The notes beneath the pieces are model-generated. The model was given only the letters and a program-made list of their open reading frames with translations. It was not told the origin of the DNA and did not search any database. A program made the position numbers and the translations under genes. This document shows, in pieces, positions 1 through 6,648 of a stretch of 7,239 nt of DNA (its first letter is position 1; each line of letters begins with the position of its first letter). This stretch comes from Candidatus Cloacimonadota bacterium (GTDB taxonomy: Bacteria; Cloacimonadota; Cloacimonadia; Cloacimonadales; TCS61). The stretch spans positions 1 to 7,239 of the forward strand of contig JAGLWO010000115.1 of the NCBI GenBank assembly GCA_023133395.1, given 5' to 3'.

Positions 1-357
1 AGGTTTTACCGGCTTCTTTTACCGGGAAATTACACTTTCACTTTTCATAAAGATCAATATGCAGATATTATAAAAAGCAATATCATTGTTAGTGAAGATT
101 TTGTTACAGAACTCAATATTTGTTTAAAACCTGAATTTATTAATTCTCAAAATATTGATATCTTTATAGAAAGTAATTTTGTCCATTTACAGTGGGAAGA
201 TGAAGCAGATTATGATTATGAAATCTATTCCTCCGAAAACCCTTATACTGATTTTGAATTGAATACTTCCGGCGAGTTTATAGGAAATAGTCATTGGAAA
301 GAAGCTTTATCAGATAACAGAAAGTTTTTTATGATCAAAAGAATTCCTGCCGAATAG
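1..357 (+). CDS. C-terminal part of a secreted/surface protein with a carboxypeptidase-regulatory-like and a fibronectin-like module
   Basis: The reading frame is open from base 1 and ends at tandem stops (TAG TAA, 355-360), leaving 118 residues of a protein whose start lies outside the window. Residues about 8-40 (LPGNYTFTFHKDQYADII followed by a VSEDFVTELNICL stretch) look like the end of a carboxypeptidase-regulatory-like beta-sandwich, in which a PGxYxxxFxKxGY pattern is followed by a T-E-L-N-I-x-L strand. Residues about 55-118 (LQWEDEADYDYEIYSSENPY, then TSGEF, W and KKFF-like elements) resemble a fibronectin-III-like tail module common at the C-terminus of large exported proteins of Cloacimonadota and relatives. 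Such modules act as spacers or adhesion domains outside the cell. The catalytic or main domain is not visible, so no specific function can be given. No terminator-like hairpin follows. Confidence 0.72.
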   Translation, partial: RFYRLLLPGNYTFTFHKDQYADIIKSNIIVSEDFVTELNICLKPEFINSQNIDIFIESNFVHLQWEDEADYDYEIYSSENPYTDFELNTSGEFIGNSHWKEALSDNRKFFMIKRIPAE

Positions 358-471
358 TAATTAAATGCCTACAAAACAAATAATTAATTAAGATTTAGCA
401 ACAATACTTTGTCTATTAGACCAAAAAAAAGCGATAAATTGAAGTAAAAAAATTTTAAGGAGGTAATTCAG

Positions 472-1422
472 ATGTTCAAGAAAAAACTATTTTTACTATT
501 AGTTTTCTTTTGTATTGTATTTATAAGTTTAAATGCATTAACGGAAGAAGAAAAACAAGAGATATTTGAAAGAGGTAAAAGAGAATTTATTGCTAAATTA
601 GATTCTTTTATCGCCAATAACAAACCGATCATTAGTGAATCATATACCTATAGTGATGAATCAGCAATAAAAACGTTTAATGGTGACATAAGGCAAATAG
701 ATATATTTTATAAATATGTGCTTTATGGAGACAAAATTACTCAGAAAAAAGGGATTGATGGTTTTATAAGATGGTATGGTAATCCGGATAGAGCTGAAAA
801 ATACAAACAAGATACTATTTTTGTAAGCTACAGACCTAAAATAATTCAATTGATCTATGAATTTCTTGATGATGAATATCCTGCTTTACAAGTTACTGCT
901 GCAAGAACTCTTGCTTATATGGGAATTGATGATAGCTTGGTTATTGAGAAGCTTACGTATTTTGCAAATGGAACTGATTCTGAAGAATGGAATTTGGAAA
1001 ATACTCTTGTTTATCAATGTTTACATCATTATCTCTATTTTGGTGGAACTTTCACAAAGAAAGAGCTTGAACAAAAAAAACAAAGAGCTATTAAAGAAAT
1101 AAAAGATATATCCAAAATTGGATTAAATATCATAAAAAGTAGAAATAAGAAAAAAAAATTCCAAATTAAAGAAAATAAAAAATCATTTAATAATTATAAT
1201 TTAAAAAGACATCGAGACTTAGATTGGAATGGGAATACTTCAGCAGCTTATTGTGAGGAATGGTATGGACCTGAAATAACAGATTGGAATCCAGCTTATG
1301 CAAACTATGCATCACTGGGAGGAGATTGTGCTAATTTCGCATCTCAGTGTTTAATTGCAGGTTATTATGAGGATATTAAAACTTTTCTCTCATCTATCCA
1401 GGCGAAGCTGTGCGTAGCCTGA
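472..1422 (+). CDS. Exported protein with HEAT-like segment and C-terminally truncated Amidase_6-like domain (probable pseudogene)
   Basis: The protein has 316 residues. The ATG at 472 is supported by a full Shine-Dalgarno AAGGAGGT (457-464), 7 nt away. Residues 1-23 form a Sec signal peptide (KKK, then a hydrophobic core, ending near LNA). Residues about 123-167 contain a HEAT-like helical pair (YPALQVTAARTLAYMGIDD). Residues about 200-238 are strongly basic and low in complexity. Residues about 242-297 match the start of the putative amidase domain Amidase_6: an aromatic-rich N-part, then GGDCANFASQC with the likely nucleophile Cys286. In that family a further stretch of roughly 80-100 residues carries the remaining active-site residues. 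Here homology stops at about Gly297 and a 19-residue unrelated tail (YYEDIKTFLSSIQAKLCVA) precedes the stop. The tail is encoded by a patch of different base composition. The product is therefore probably inactive as an amidase. It could have acted on envelope peptides, but that is inference. Confidence 0.7.
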   Translation: MFKKKLFLLLVFFCIVFISLNALTEEEKQEIFERGKREFIAKLDSFIANNKPIISESYTYSDESAIKTFNGDIRQIDIFYKYVLYGDKITQKKGIDGFIRWYGNPDRAEKYKQDTIFVSYRPKIIQLIYEFLDDEYPALQVTAARTLAYMGIDDSLVIEKLTYFANGTDSEEWNLENTLVYQCLHHYLYFGGTFTKKELEQKKQRAIKEIKDISKIGLNIIKSRNKKKKFQIKENKKSFNNYNLKRHRDLDWNGNTSAAYCEEWYGPEITDWNPAYANYASLGGDCANFASQCLIAGYYEDIKTFLSSIQAKLCVA

Positions 1423-1454
1423 TTCTCTTTTTCGGGGAATTAGAAAAAGGTTTT
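1378..1454 (+). repeat. Imperfect nested inverted-repeat element over the broken 3' end of the amidase-like gene (REP/MITE-like)
   Basis: This 77-nt patch folds on itself at three levels. Outer arms AAAACTTTTC (1378-1387) and GAAAAAGGTTTT (1443-1454) pair over 10 bp with two single-base bulges. Inside, CAGGC (1399-1403) and GCCTG (1417-1421) pair and continue inward (A-T, then GC/GC around a TGT loop) across two purine mismatches. An overlapping alternative pairs 1419-1428 with 1434-1443 (10 bp, three of them G.T, loop TTTTC). A GTAG tetranucleotide (1414-1417) precedes that second hairpin, as in REP elements. The core 1398-1440 is about half G+C, well above its surroundings. It coincides with the point where amidase homology ends. 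Neither a target-site duplication nor a second copy is visible in the window, so calling it a mobile repeat is inference. A weak transcription terminator (CTTTTTC/GAAAAAG, then GTTTTG) is the alternative. Confidence 0.4.
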
Positions 1455-1492
1455 GTTAGTAATTTGAATATAATTGAAGTTGTGTTGAACAC

Positions 1493-2245
1493 TTATTTAG
1501 ACGTAGGTATAAACCATGCTGAAAAATTAACAGTCTTGCTTTCTTTTTCAAGTCCAATTATTATTATTTCTAAATCTATACGATATTTATTTTTATATCG
1601 ATTTCCTACAATATCATAATACAATATGTTCAAATATATCGGGTGAATTAAAAAGTTAGTCATATCTTTTTTTAAACTCTCTTGGTATTTAAGCTGTATA
1701 TAAGAAGAAACAAAAAATATATATGAATATGGAATATTAATTCTTAGCCCTGTTTTCTCAATAGAACAAGGTAATATATAATCAACTTCTGTGAAAAAGT
1801 CATTTTTCAGAGTAATTAACCCATAAATTGAATCATTTATTGACCATGATAGCCAGTCATTTACAATTTTTAAATCTTTATATAAAGGAATTGTCTTATT
1901 TAATTCAGAAAGGATTTCATAATAACCCGAAATATTAAATTTCCATTTTATATTAATTTCTTTTGCGGCTCCGTTACCAATGTTATATAAAATAACTTCA
2001 AAATGATCTAAAGGTTTTATCTGTAATTCATTGTCGTTTTGACAATATGATGTCCAACTTGTAGGGATGGCTTCGGCATATGCACTATCAGCTTCTGCAA
2101 ATATTTGTTGTCCTGCAGGAATTATAGTTGGTTTGTAAGTATCTCTTCGTTGACTTTTCATTTCAATGAGCGTAAAGAAAATAATTATAACCGTTAAGCA
2201 TGAAACAAAGACTGAAATTTTAGATATTGTTTGGATCTTTATCAT
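1493..2245 (-). CDS. Hypothetical protein with a single N-terminal membrane anchor
   Basis: The protein has 250 residues counted from the ATG at 2245-2243 (minus strand), which has AGGAG (2255-2251) 5 nt upstream. An upstream in-frame start at 2278 would add 11 residues before this ribosome site and is less likely. I do not recognise the family. Residues about 9-27 (SVFVSCLTVIIIFFTLIEM) form one transmembrane helix. The next stretch KSQRRDTYKPTIIP and the later LYNIGNGAAKEINIKW (about residues 84-99) resemble small hypothetical membrane proteins in which a short helix is followed by a beta-rich outer domain with an 'N-x-G-N-G-x-A' motif. The remainder is rich in aromatic and aliphatic beta-strand residues, with no catalytic motif visible. 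It is convergent with the truncated amidase-like gene and divergent from the peptidase, so it appears to be transcribed alone from the promoter at 2339-2368. Confidence 0.68.
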   Translation of the reverse strand: MIKIQTISKISVFVSCLTVIIIFFTLIEMKSQRRDTYKPTIIPAGQQIFAEADSAYAEAIPTSWTSYCQNDNELQIKPLDHFEVILYNIGNGAAKEINIKWKFNISGYYEILSELNKTIPLYKDLKIVNDWLSWSINDSIYGLITLKNDFFTEVDYILPCSIEKTGLRINIPYSYIFFVSSYIQLKYQESLKKDMTNFLIHPIYLNILYYDIVGNRYKNKYRIDLEIIIIGLEKESKTVNFSAWFIPTSK

Positions 2246-2289
2246 ATTTTCTCCTTTAAATTTAAAGTCAAAAAACATAATATTCCTTA

Positions 2290-2337
2290 TTCAATAAATC
2301 ATATTAATAACAAAAGATTCATAATATGATTTTTGAA
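2290..2337 (-). repeat. 16-bp bulged inverted repeat (hairpin) in the divergent spacer
   Basis: An 11-bp perfect stem (AAATCATATTA, 2296-2306, against TAATATGATTT, 2322-2332) is extended by five more pairs (TTCAA 2290-2294 against TTGAA 2333-2337) across one bulged T at 2295. The loop is 15 nt. Its position right after the predicted -10 box of the minus-strand gene fits a 5'-terminal mRNA stem or an operator. It lies 45-92 bases upstream of that gene's ATG. No run of T follows that would make it a terminator for either strand. Confidence 0.5.
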
Positions 2338-2338
2338 G

Positions 2339-2368
2339 TTTATATAATAATTATTTTAAATTTGTCAA
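2339..2368 (-). promoter_or_regulatory. Sigma70-type promoter for the minus-strand membrane protein gene
   Basis: Read on the minus strand, TTGACA (2368-2363) is followed after 18 nt by TATAAA (2344-2339), or after 16 nt by TATATA (2346-2341). The -35 box is a perfect consensus. Transcription would start near 2332, giving a leader of about 85-90 nt before the ATG at 2245. That leader begins almost exactly with the hairpin at 2290-2337. Confidence 0.55.
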
Positions 2369-2486
2369 ACATTTTGCCATATATTCCTGTTATTTCCCAG
2401 TTTCCAATCTCACTTTTCAGATTATTCCTTGCCAAAATCCTCGTGCCTTTTTTGGTCGCAACAGTTAAAAAAAATAAGGATAAAAT

Positions 2487-4874
2487 GTGAAAAAAACAGC
2501 TATTATTTTATGGAGTTTACTTATGACTTTATCATACGCAGAAAGCGGATACAAACTTCCGCCAGATAATATCACAAAAATATTTAATACTTCTCCTTTC
2601 CCAAAAATTAAATTTATTCAATTTGAAGAGATCAGTCTGGAAACAACTTATCAGAAATATCAAACATTAGAAGACATATCACAACCTGCGGATAAACTTG
2701 CAGGACAGGATATAATTAAAAGAATTAATGCCCCAAGTAAGAGTTACCCGATTACTTCTATGAAAATTTTAAACTTCCAAACCGATAAAGAAATTACTGT
2801 AGAACTTCCAAAAGATTTGAAGATCAGGACTTATAAATTTTCTTTTGATAACAAAAAAATTGCAGCATCCTATGAAACTGAACAAGGTATAGAATTATTA
2901 ATTATCGATGTTGAAATAGGAAAAATCAAGCAGTTCGAGAATATTCAAATTAACGATGCTTTTGAAGATGACGGTTTCTGGTGGATGAACGATAATAAAA
3001 CCATACTTATAAAAACAATCCCTATAGAACGTGGTTCAGAACCTGAAAGACCCTTGATTCCAGAAAGTCCAATTATCGAAGAAAGTTATGGGAAAACCAG
3101 CACGGAAAGAACCTATCAACACCTGCTCAAGGATGAATATGATGAGTTATTATTCGATTATTATTTCACTTCACAGTTGTTTCTTCTCAACTCCAGAACT
3201 AATAAACTCACAAAACTGGGAAAGCCCAGAATTTATGAAGATATTGTGCTCTCACCCGACAATAAATATCTGTTCGTGGAGAAAATCGAGCAACCATATT
3301 CGTACCAGGTTCCTTATTATCGTTTTCCTAAAACTTTTGAAATAATAAATCTGAAAGGTAAGCTTATTAAACATATTTTTAAAAGAACTCTTCAGGATGA
3401 AGTTCCAATTGGTGGCACCTACAAGGGACCAAGGAAATTCCAGTGGCAGCCATTAAAGGATGCAACCTTGATCTGGGTAGAAGCTCTCGATGAGGGAAAT
3501 CCTAAAAACAAGGTGTCACATCGCGACAAAATTATGAGACTGGTTGCTCCTTTCAAAAAAGAACCACAAGAAATATTTCGTTTGGAACATCGTTTTTCCA
3601 ATATCGAGTGGTGCGAGATCGAAGATGAATTAATTTTCTCCGAATACGATAGAGACAAACTCTGGAAAAAGAAATGGCTCTATAAAATTGGTGGCAAGAG
3701 TCCCGAACTTATTTTTGACCTCAGCACTCGTGATAAATACAATCACCCTGGGGATATAATAAAAAGAATAACAAAACGAGGTGAAAAGGTTTTCATTAAA
3801 AATGGAGATACTGTTTATTTCAAAAACAATAAAGGAGCAACTCCAGATGGAAACTATCCATATCTGGCAGAATTCAATCTAAAAACCAAAAAAAAGAAAA
3901 TCTTATTCAAATGCAGAGAAAATTTCCATGAAACCATTTCAGCTTTTGTAGGAGATAGTTTTGATAAAATAGCCATAAAAAGTGAAAATAAATTAACACC
4001 TCCAAACTATTTCTTTGTGGATTTGAAAACAGGTAAAAGGGAAAAAATCACTGATTATCCTAATCCATATCTGGAATTAAAAGATTTAAAAATAGAACTT
4101 ATCACTTATAAAAGAAAAGATGGAATTCCTCTTTCGGGAACTTTATACTTACCTGTAGATTATAAGCAAGGAGAGCGTTTACCCCTCATAATAGGAGCCT
4201 ATCCAGTGGAATTTGCTGATAGTAAAACTGCCAGCCAGGTTGATGCTTCACCAAATCGGTTTATCAGTTTCTGGTTTGATTCTGTTAAATATTTAGCCCT
4301 GCATGGTTATGCAGTATTATCCGGAGCATCAATACCAATTGTGGGAGACCCAGAAACGGTTAATGAGACTTTCATCGAACAAACAATTACCAGTATTGAA
4401 GCTGCAATAAATTATCTTAATAAAAGAGGAATAATTGATCCGAAAAGGGTTGGCATAATCGGTCACAGTTACGGAGCATTCATGGTGGCAAATATTCTTG
4501 CCCATAGTGATTTCTGTGCAGCTGGAGTCGCTAAAACCGGAGCTTACAATCGTACTTTAACTCCCTTTGGATTCCAAAAAGAACGCAGAACATTATGGCA
4601 GGCAAAGGAATTCTATACAGAAGTTTCCCCTTTTATGTATGCAGAAAAAATAAATGAACCTCTGCTTCTTATTCACGGAGAAGAAGACCCTAATTCAGGG
4701 ACATATCCTATACAGTCGAGAAGAATGTACCAGGCTTTAAAGGGTAACGAAGCAACAACCAGACTGGTTATATTACCTTATGAAGGACATATCTATCGTG
4801 CTAGAGAATCTTTGCTCCATACTCTTTACGAAACCATTGAATGGTTTGATTCTTTTGTAAAATATAAAAAGTAA
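2487..4874 (+). CDS. Exported S9 family serine peptidase, glutamyl-endopeptidase type (S9D-like)
   Basis: The protein has 795 residues, and the GTG start at 2487 has AAGGA (2476-2480) 6 nt away. The first 18 residues are a Sec signal peptide, likely cut after SYA, so the enzyme acts outside the cytoplasm. Residues about 25-520 fit the beta-propeller of prolyl-oligopeptidase relatives, and about 530-795 form the alpha/beta-hydrolase domain. The catalytic triad can be read directly: Ser661 in GHSYGAF, Asp734 in HGEEDPNSGT and His768 in PYEGHIYRARES. Stretches such as AYPVEF, SPNRFISF, SGAYNRTLTPFGFQKERRTLW and QSRRMYQALKG match the family that includes chloroplast glutamyl endopeptidase and its bacterial homologues, which cleave after Glu. 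Substrate preference is inferred from that similarity. The length is usual for the family and nothing looks broken. It probably degrades peptides in the periplasm. It is separated from hrcA by 152 bp with an independent promoter. I see no convincing promoter of its own in 2370-2475. Confidence 0.9.
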   Translation: MKKTAIILWSLLMTLSYAESGYKLPPDNITKIFNTSPFPKIKFIQFEEISLETTYQKYQTLEDISQPADKLAGQDIIKRINAPSKSYPITSMKILNFQTDKEITVELPKDLKIRTYKFSFDNKKIAASYETEQGIELLIIDVEIGKIKQFENIQINDAFEDDGFWWMNDNKTILIKTIPIERGSEPERPLIPESPIIEESYGKTSTERTYQHLLKDEYDELLFDYYFTSQLFLLNSRTNKLTKLGKPRIYEDIVLSPDNKYLFVEKIEQPYSYQVPYYRFPKTFEIINLKGKLIKHIFKRTLQDEVPIGGTYKGPRKFQWQPLKDATLIWVEALDEGNPKNKVSHRDKIMRLVAPFKKEPQEIFRLEHRFSNIEWCEIEDELIFSEYDRDKLWKKKWLYKIGGKSPELIFDLSTRDKYNHPGDIIKRITKRGEKVFIKNGDTVYFKNNKGATPDGNYPYLAEFNLKTKKKKILFKCRENFHETISAFVGDSFDKIAIKSENKLTPPNYFFVDLKTGKREKITDYPNPYLELKDLKIELITYKRKDGIPLSGTLYLPVDYKQGERLPLIIGAYPVEFADSKTASQVDASPNRFISFWFDSVKYLALHGYAVLSGASIPIVGDPETVNETFIEQTITSIEAAINYLNKRGIIDPKRVGIIGHSYGAFMVANILAHSDFCAAGVAKTGAYNRTLTPFGFQKERRTLWQAKEFYTEVSPFMYAEKINEPLLLIHGEEDPNSGTYPIQSRRMYQALKGNEATTRLVILPYEGHIYRARESLLHTLYETIEWFDSFVKYKK

Positions 4875-4926
4875 GATTTGATATTAGATTTGTAAATTCA
4901 TACATTAATAAAGCCTTTACCGTAAA

Positions 4927-4953
4927 TTAGCACTCTAAGATTTAGTTTGACAA
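4927..4953 (+). promoter_or_regulatory. Extra CIRCE left arm / degenerate second CIRCE upstream of hrcA
   Basis: TTAGCACTC (4927-4935) is a perfect match to the CIRCE left arm. After the canonical 9-nt spacing, GTTTGACAA (4945-4953) matches only 5 of 9 bases of the right arm GAGTGCTAA, and it contains the -35 box. The 12 bases 4924-4935 repeat the start of the intact operator (4981-4992) with one difference, 57 bp away. It may be an auxiliary HrcA half-site or a decayed duplicate. Confidence 0.45.
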
Positions 4954-4974
4954 TTTTTTAAAACCAATTATTTT
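4947..4974 (+). promoter_or_regulatory. Sigma70-type promoter of the hrcA-grpE-dnaK operon
   Basis: TTGACA (4947-4952) is a perfect -35 box. TATTTT (4969-4974) follows after 16 nt and matches 4 of 6 -10 positions. Transcription would begin at about 4981-4983, immediately before the CIRCE operator. Repressor bound there would block initiation and the operator would lie in the mRNA leader, the usual layout for hrcA operons. Confidence 0.6.
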
Positions 4975-4983
4975 GTCTTTAAA

Positions 4984-5010
4984 TTAGCGCTCCTTCAATT
5001 TGAGTGCTAA
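4984..5010 (+). promoter_or_regulatory. CIRCE operator (HrcA binding site)
   Basis: Left arm TTAGCGCTC (4984-4992), 9-nt spacer (4993-5001), right arm GAGTGCTAA (5002-5010). This is the classic CIRCE arrangement, with a single deviation from consensus (A to G at the sixth base of the left arm). It ends 16 nt before the hrcA start codon and is the expected target of the HrcA encoded next door. Confidence 0.93.
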
Positions 5011-5026
5011 AGAAAAGGTGGGTGAA

Positions 5027-6076
5027 ATGAAGAAAGCTGAGATACGGCAGGATAATGTTTTAAAGCATCTTGTAGATGAATTTATTCATACAACAGAACC
5101 GGTTTCTTCCAAACTTATTTGCGAAAAATATATCAAAACTGCAAGTCCAGCTACAATAAGAATAGACTTGAATAAACTGGAGAAAGAAAATCTTATTTAT
5201 CAGCCACATACCTCTGCTGGTAGAATTCCCACGATAAAAGGTTATAGAGCTTACCTTCGTAAAATATCCACAAAGATTGACAACACTTTCTATGATAAGA
5301 CTGAACTTCTCAGGAACATCTTAGTTAAATATTATAAGGACACTCCTCTGGCTTTGCATTATATCATGCAGCTTTTGGCTCGCGAAACAGATCAACTTAG
5401 TTTTGTTGCTGAACCTCAAGTATCTTATGGCTATCTCGAGAAACTTGATGTATTCAAGATTTCACAAAATAAATTGCTCTTTGTAGTTAGTCTGGATTCC
5501 GGACTTGATAAAACAGTTATTCTCAAATGTGACCAGAGTATCACAGAACAGCAGTTAAGAGCTATTGTTCGTTATATGAATGACGAGTTGGTTGGACTTC
5601 GCATTTACGATATTCAAAATAAGACTCTGGAAGAGATAGCAGAATCAATTACTGAAGAAAATACTATAATGAAGCTTTTCATTCAGGAACTACAAAATGC
5701 TATTACTGAGATTAGTAACTATTATATTCACTTTGATGGAAATATTACATTTCTCGAACAACCTGAATTCGATGATAAAAGCTCAATTTTAACTTTTCTG
5801 GGATTTATTCAGCGACAGGATTATCTTATTAACCTTATGCAGAAATGTAAAGAAAAGAAATCCTGGAATGTAATGATGGGAGAAGATCTTGGACAGCCTG
5901 AATTCATAAATTACTCTCTCATCTTTTCAAAATATGAAATCTTTGGAATTCCCGGTTATCTCGGTATTCTCGGTCCAACCAGAATGAACTACGAAAAAAA
6001 CATCCCAATAATTCGGGATATTGCATATACAATCACAAACACAACAAAAAAAGGAATGGTGGTACCTCAAAAATGA
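5027..6076 (+). CDS. hrcA: Heat-inducible transcription repressor HrcA
   Basis: The protein has 349 residues, the usual length. HrcA is a cytoplasmic dimeric repressor that binds CIRCE and shuts off chaperone operons until unfolded protein titrates its activity. Residues 5-75 form the winged helix, with the signature SPATIRIDLNKLEKENLI (40-57) and QPHTSAGRIPT (59-69). The middle part matches the GAF-like region (SLDSGLDKTVILKCD). The C-terminal hallmark is LEQPEF, then GPTRMNY (316-322). In most relatives the helix motif reads SPATIRND; here the N is replaced by I. The ATG at 5027 follows an AGGTGG ribosome site (5016-5021). A longer form from TTG 5000 would start inside the CIRCE operator and is rejected. 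Its stop overlaps the grpE start by 4 nt, so the two are translationally coupled. Autoregulation through the adjacent CIRCE is expected. Confidence 0.96.
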   Translation: MKKAEIRQDNVLKHLVDEFIHTTEPVSSKLICEKYIKTASPATIRIDLNKLEKENLIYQPHTSAGRIPTIKGYRAYLRKISTKIDNTFYDKTELLRNILVKYYKDTPLALHYIMQLLARETDQLSFVAEPQVSYGYLEKLDVFKISQNKLLFVVSLDSGLDKTVILKCDQSITEQQLRAIVRYMNDELVGLRIYDIQNKTLEEIAESITEENTIMKLFIQELQNAITEISNYYIHFDGNITFLEQPEFDDKSSILTFLGFIQRQDYLINLMQKCKEKKSWNVMMGEDLGQPEFINYSLIFSKYEIFGIPGYLGILGPTRMNYEKNIPIIRDIAYTITNTTKKGMVVPQK

Positions 6077-6648
6077 CAGATATTAAACAAACAAAGAGCG
6101 AAGAAACTCCACAAACAGAAAAGAAAAAGAAATTAACTTTAAGCGAAAAATACAACCAACTACAAGTTGAATATGATGAATTAAAAGACAGATGGATGCG
6201 TGGAGCAGCTGAATTTGAAAACTTCCGTAAACGGACTTTCACTGAAAAAGCAGACTGGATCAAGAATGCCACTGAACGACTTGTTCTGGAATTATGTGAT
6301 GTTGTAGATAATTTTGAAAGAGCTCTCCATCCTGAAGTTGAGAAAAATAGGGAAGCCTTTGAAAAAGGGATCAAGCTAATTTTCCAACAATTAGAAGCAG
6401 TGTTGAAAAAGGAAGGAGTTAAAAAAATTAATGCTTTAGGAGAAGAATTCGATCCAAATTTTCATGAAGCCCTTGCACATATTCCTTCCGAACTCGAAGA
6501 AAACAAAATAGTGGCAGTTATTCAGAATGGCTATATAATGAACGAAAAAATTATTCGTCCGGTACGAGTAGCTGTTTCCAATGGAGAAAAACCAAAAAAA
6601 TCAAAAGAAAAATTAGCAGCGAACAAAACAAACAAAAACGAACAATAA
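6073..6648 (+). CDS. grpE: GrpE, nucleotide exchange factor of DnaK
   Basis: The protein has 191 residues, typical in size. GrpE is a cytoplasmic homodimer that opens the nucleotide cleft of DnaK and releases ADP, and it also acts as a thermosensor. A charged, disordered N-terminus (1-20) leads into a long coiled-coil helix (about 23-110) that includes RGAAEFENFRKRT and LCDVVDNFERAL. The C-terminal beta-wing that touches DnaK spans about 118-171, with EEFDPNFHEAL (124-134) and NGYIMNEKIIRPVRVAVS. A Lys/Asn-rich tail follows. The start overlaps the hrcA stop (ATGA), with GGTGG (6058-6062) 10 nt upstream inside hrcA. The A/C-rich last codons form one arm of a hairpin that spans the stop codon. 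Confidence 0.96.
   Translation: MTDIKQTKSEETPQTEKKKKLTLSEKYNQLQVEYDELKDRWMRGAAEFENFRKRTFTEKADWIKNATERLVLELCDVVDNFERALHPEVEKNREAFEKGIKLIFQQLEAVLKKEGVKKINALGEEFDPNFHEALAHIPSELEENKIVAVIQNGYIMNEKIIRPVRVAVSNGEKPKKSKEKLAANKTNKNEQ

Noticed and set aside
661..849. Minus-strand open frame opposite the amidase-like gene
   Set aside because: No ribosome site or recognisable protein; antisense shadow.
857..1102. Open frame in another phase inside the amidase-like gene
   Set aside because: Leu/Ile-rich shadow of a real gene in AT-rich DNA, with no start signals of its own.
1427..1449. Intrinsic terminator CTTTTTC/GAAAAAG after the truncated gene
   Set aside because: Only two G-C pairs in a 7-bp stem and a short broken T-run; competing structures in the same patch are stronger. 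Kept only as an alternative reading.
1410..1619. Open frame on the plus strand across the structured patch (starts GTG, reads RSLILFFGELEKGF...)
   Set aside because: It has no ribosome site, begins in the palindromic patch and then runs antisense through the 3' end of the better-supported minus-strand gene. The composition of its product is typical of a shadow frame.
2406..2423. AATCT/AGATT inverted repeat before the peptidase
   Set aside because: Five base pairs, AT-rich and with an 8-nt loop; expected by chance.
3088..3658. Two short open frames (3088-3345 plus, 3419-3658 minus) inside the S9 peptidase
   Set aside because: The peptidase frame is continuous and matches its family throughout, so these are shadows.
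5000..5026. TTG start that would add 9 residues to HrcA
   Set aside because: It lies inside the CIRCE operator and lacks a ribosome site, whereas ATG 5027 has AGGTGG at the right distance and gives the family's usual N-terminus.
6033..6374. Minus-strand open frame opposite the hrcA/grpE junction
   Set aside because: Antisense to two certain genes and Ser/Phe-rich, as expected for the complement of Lys/Glu-rich coding DNA.
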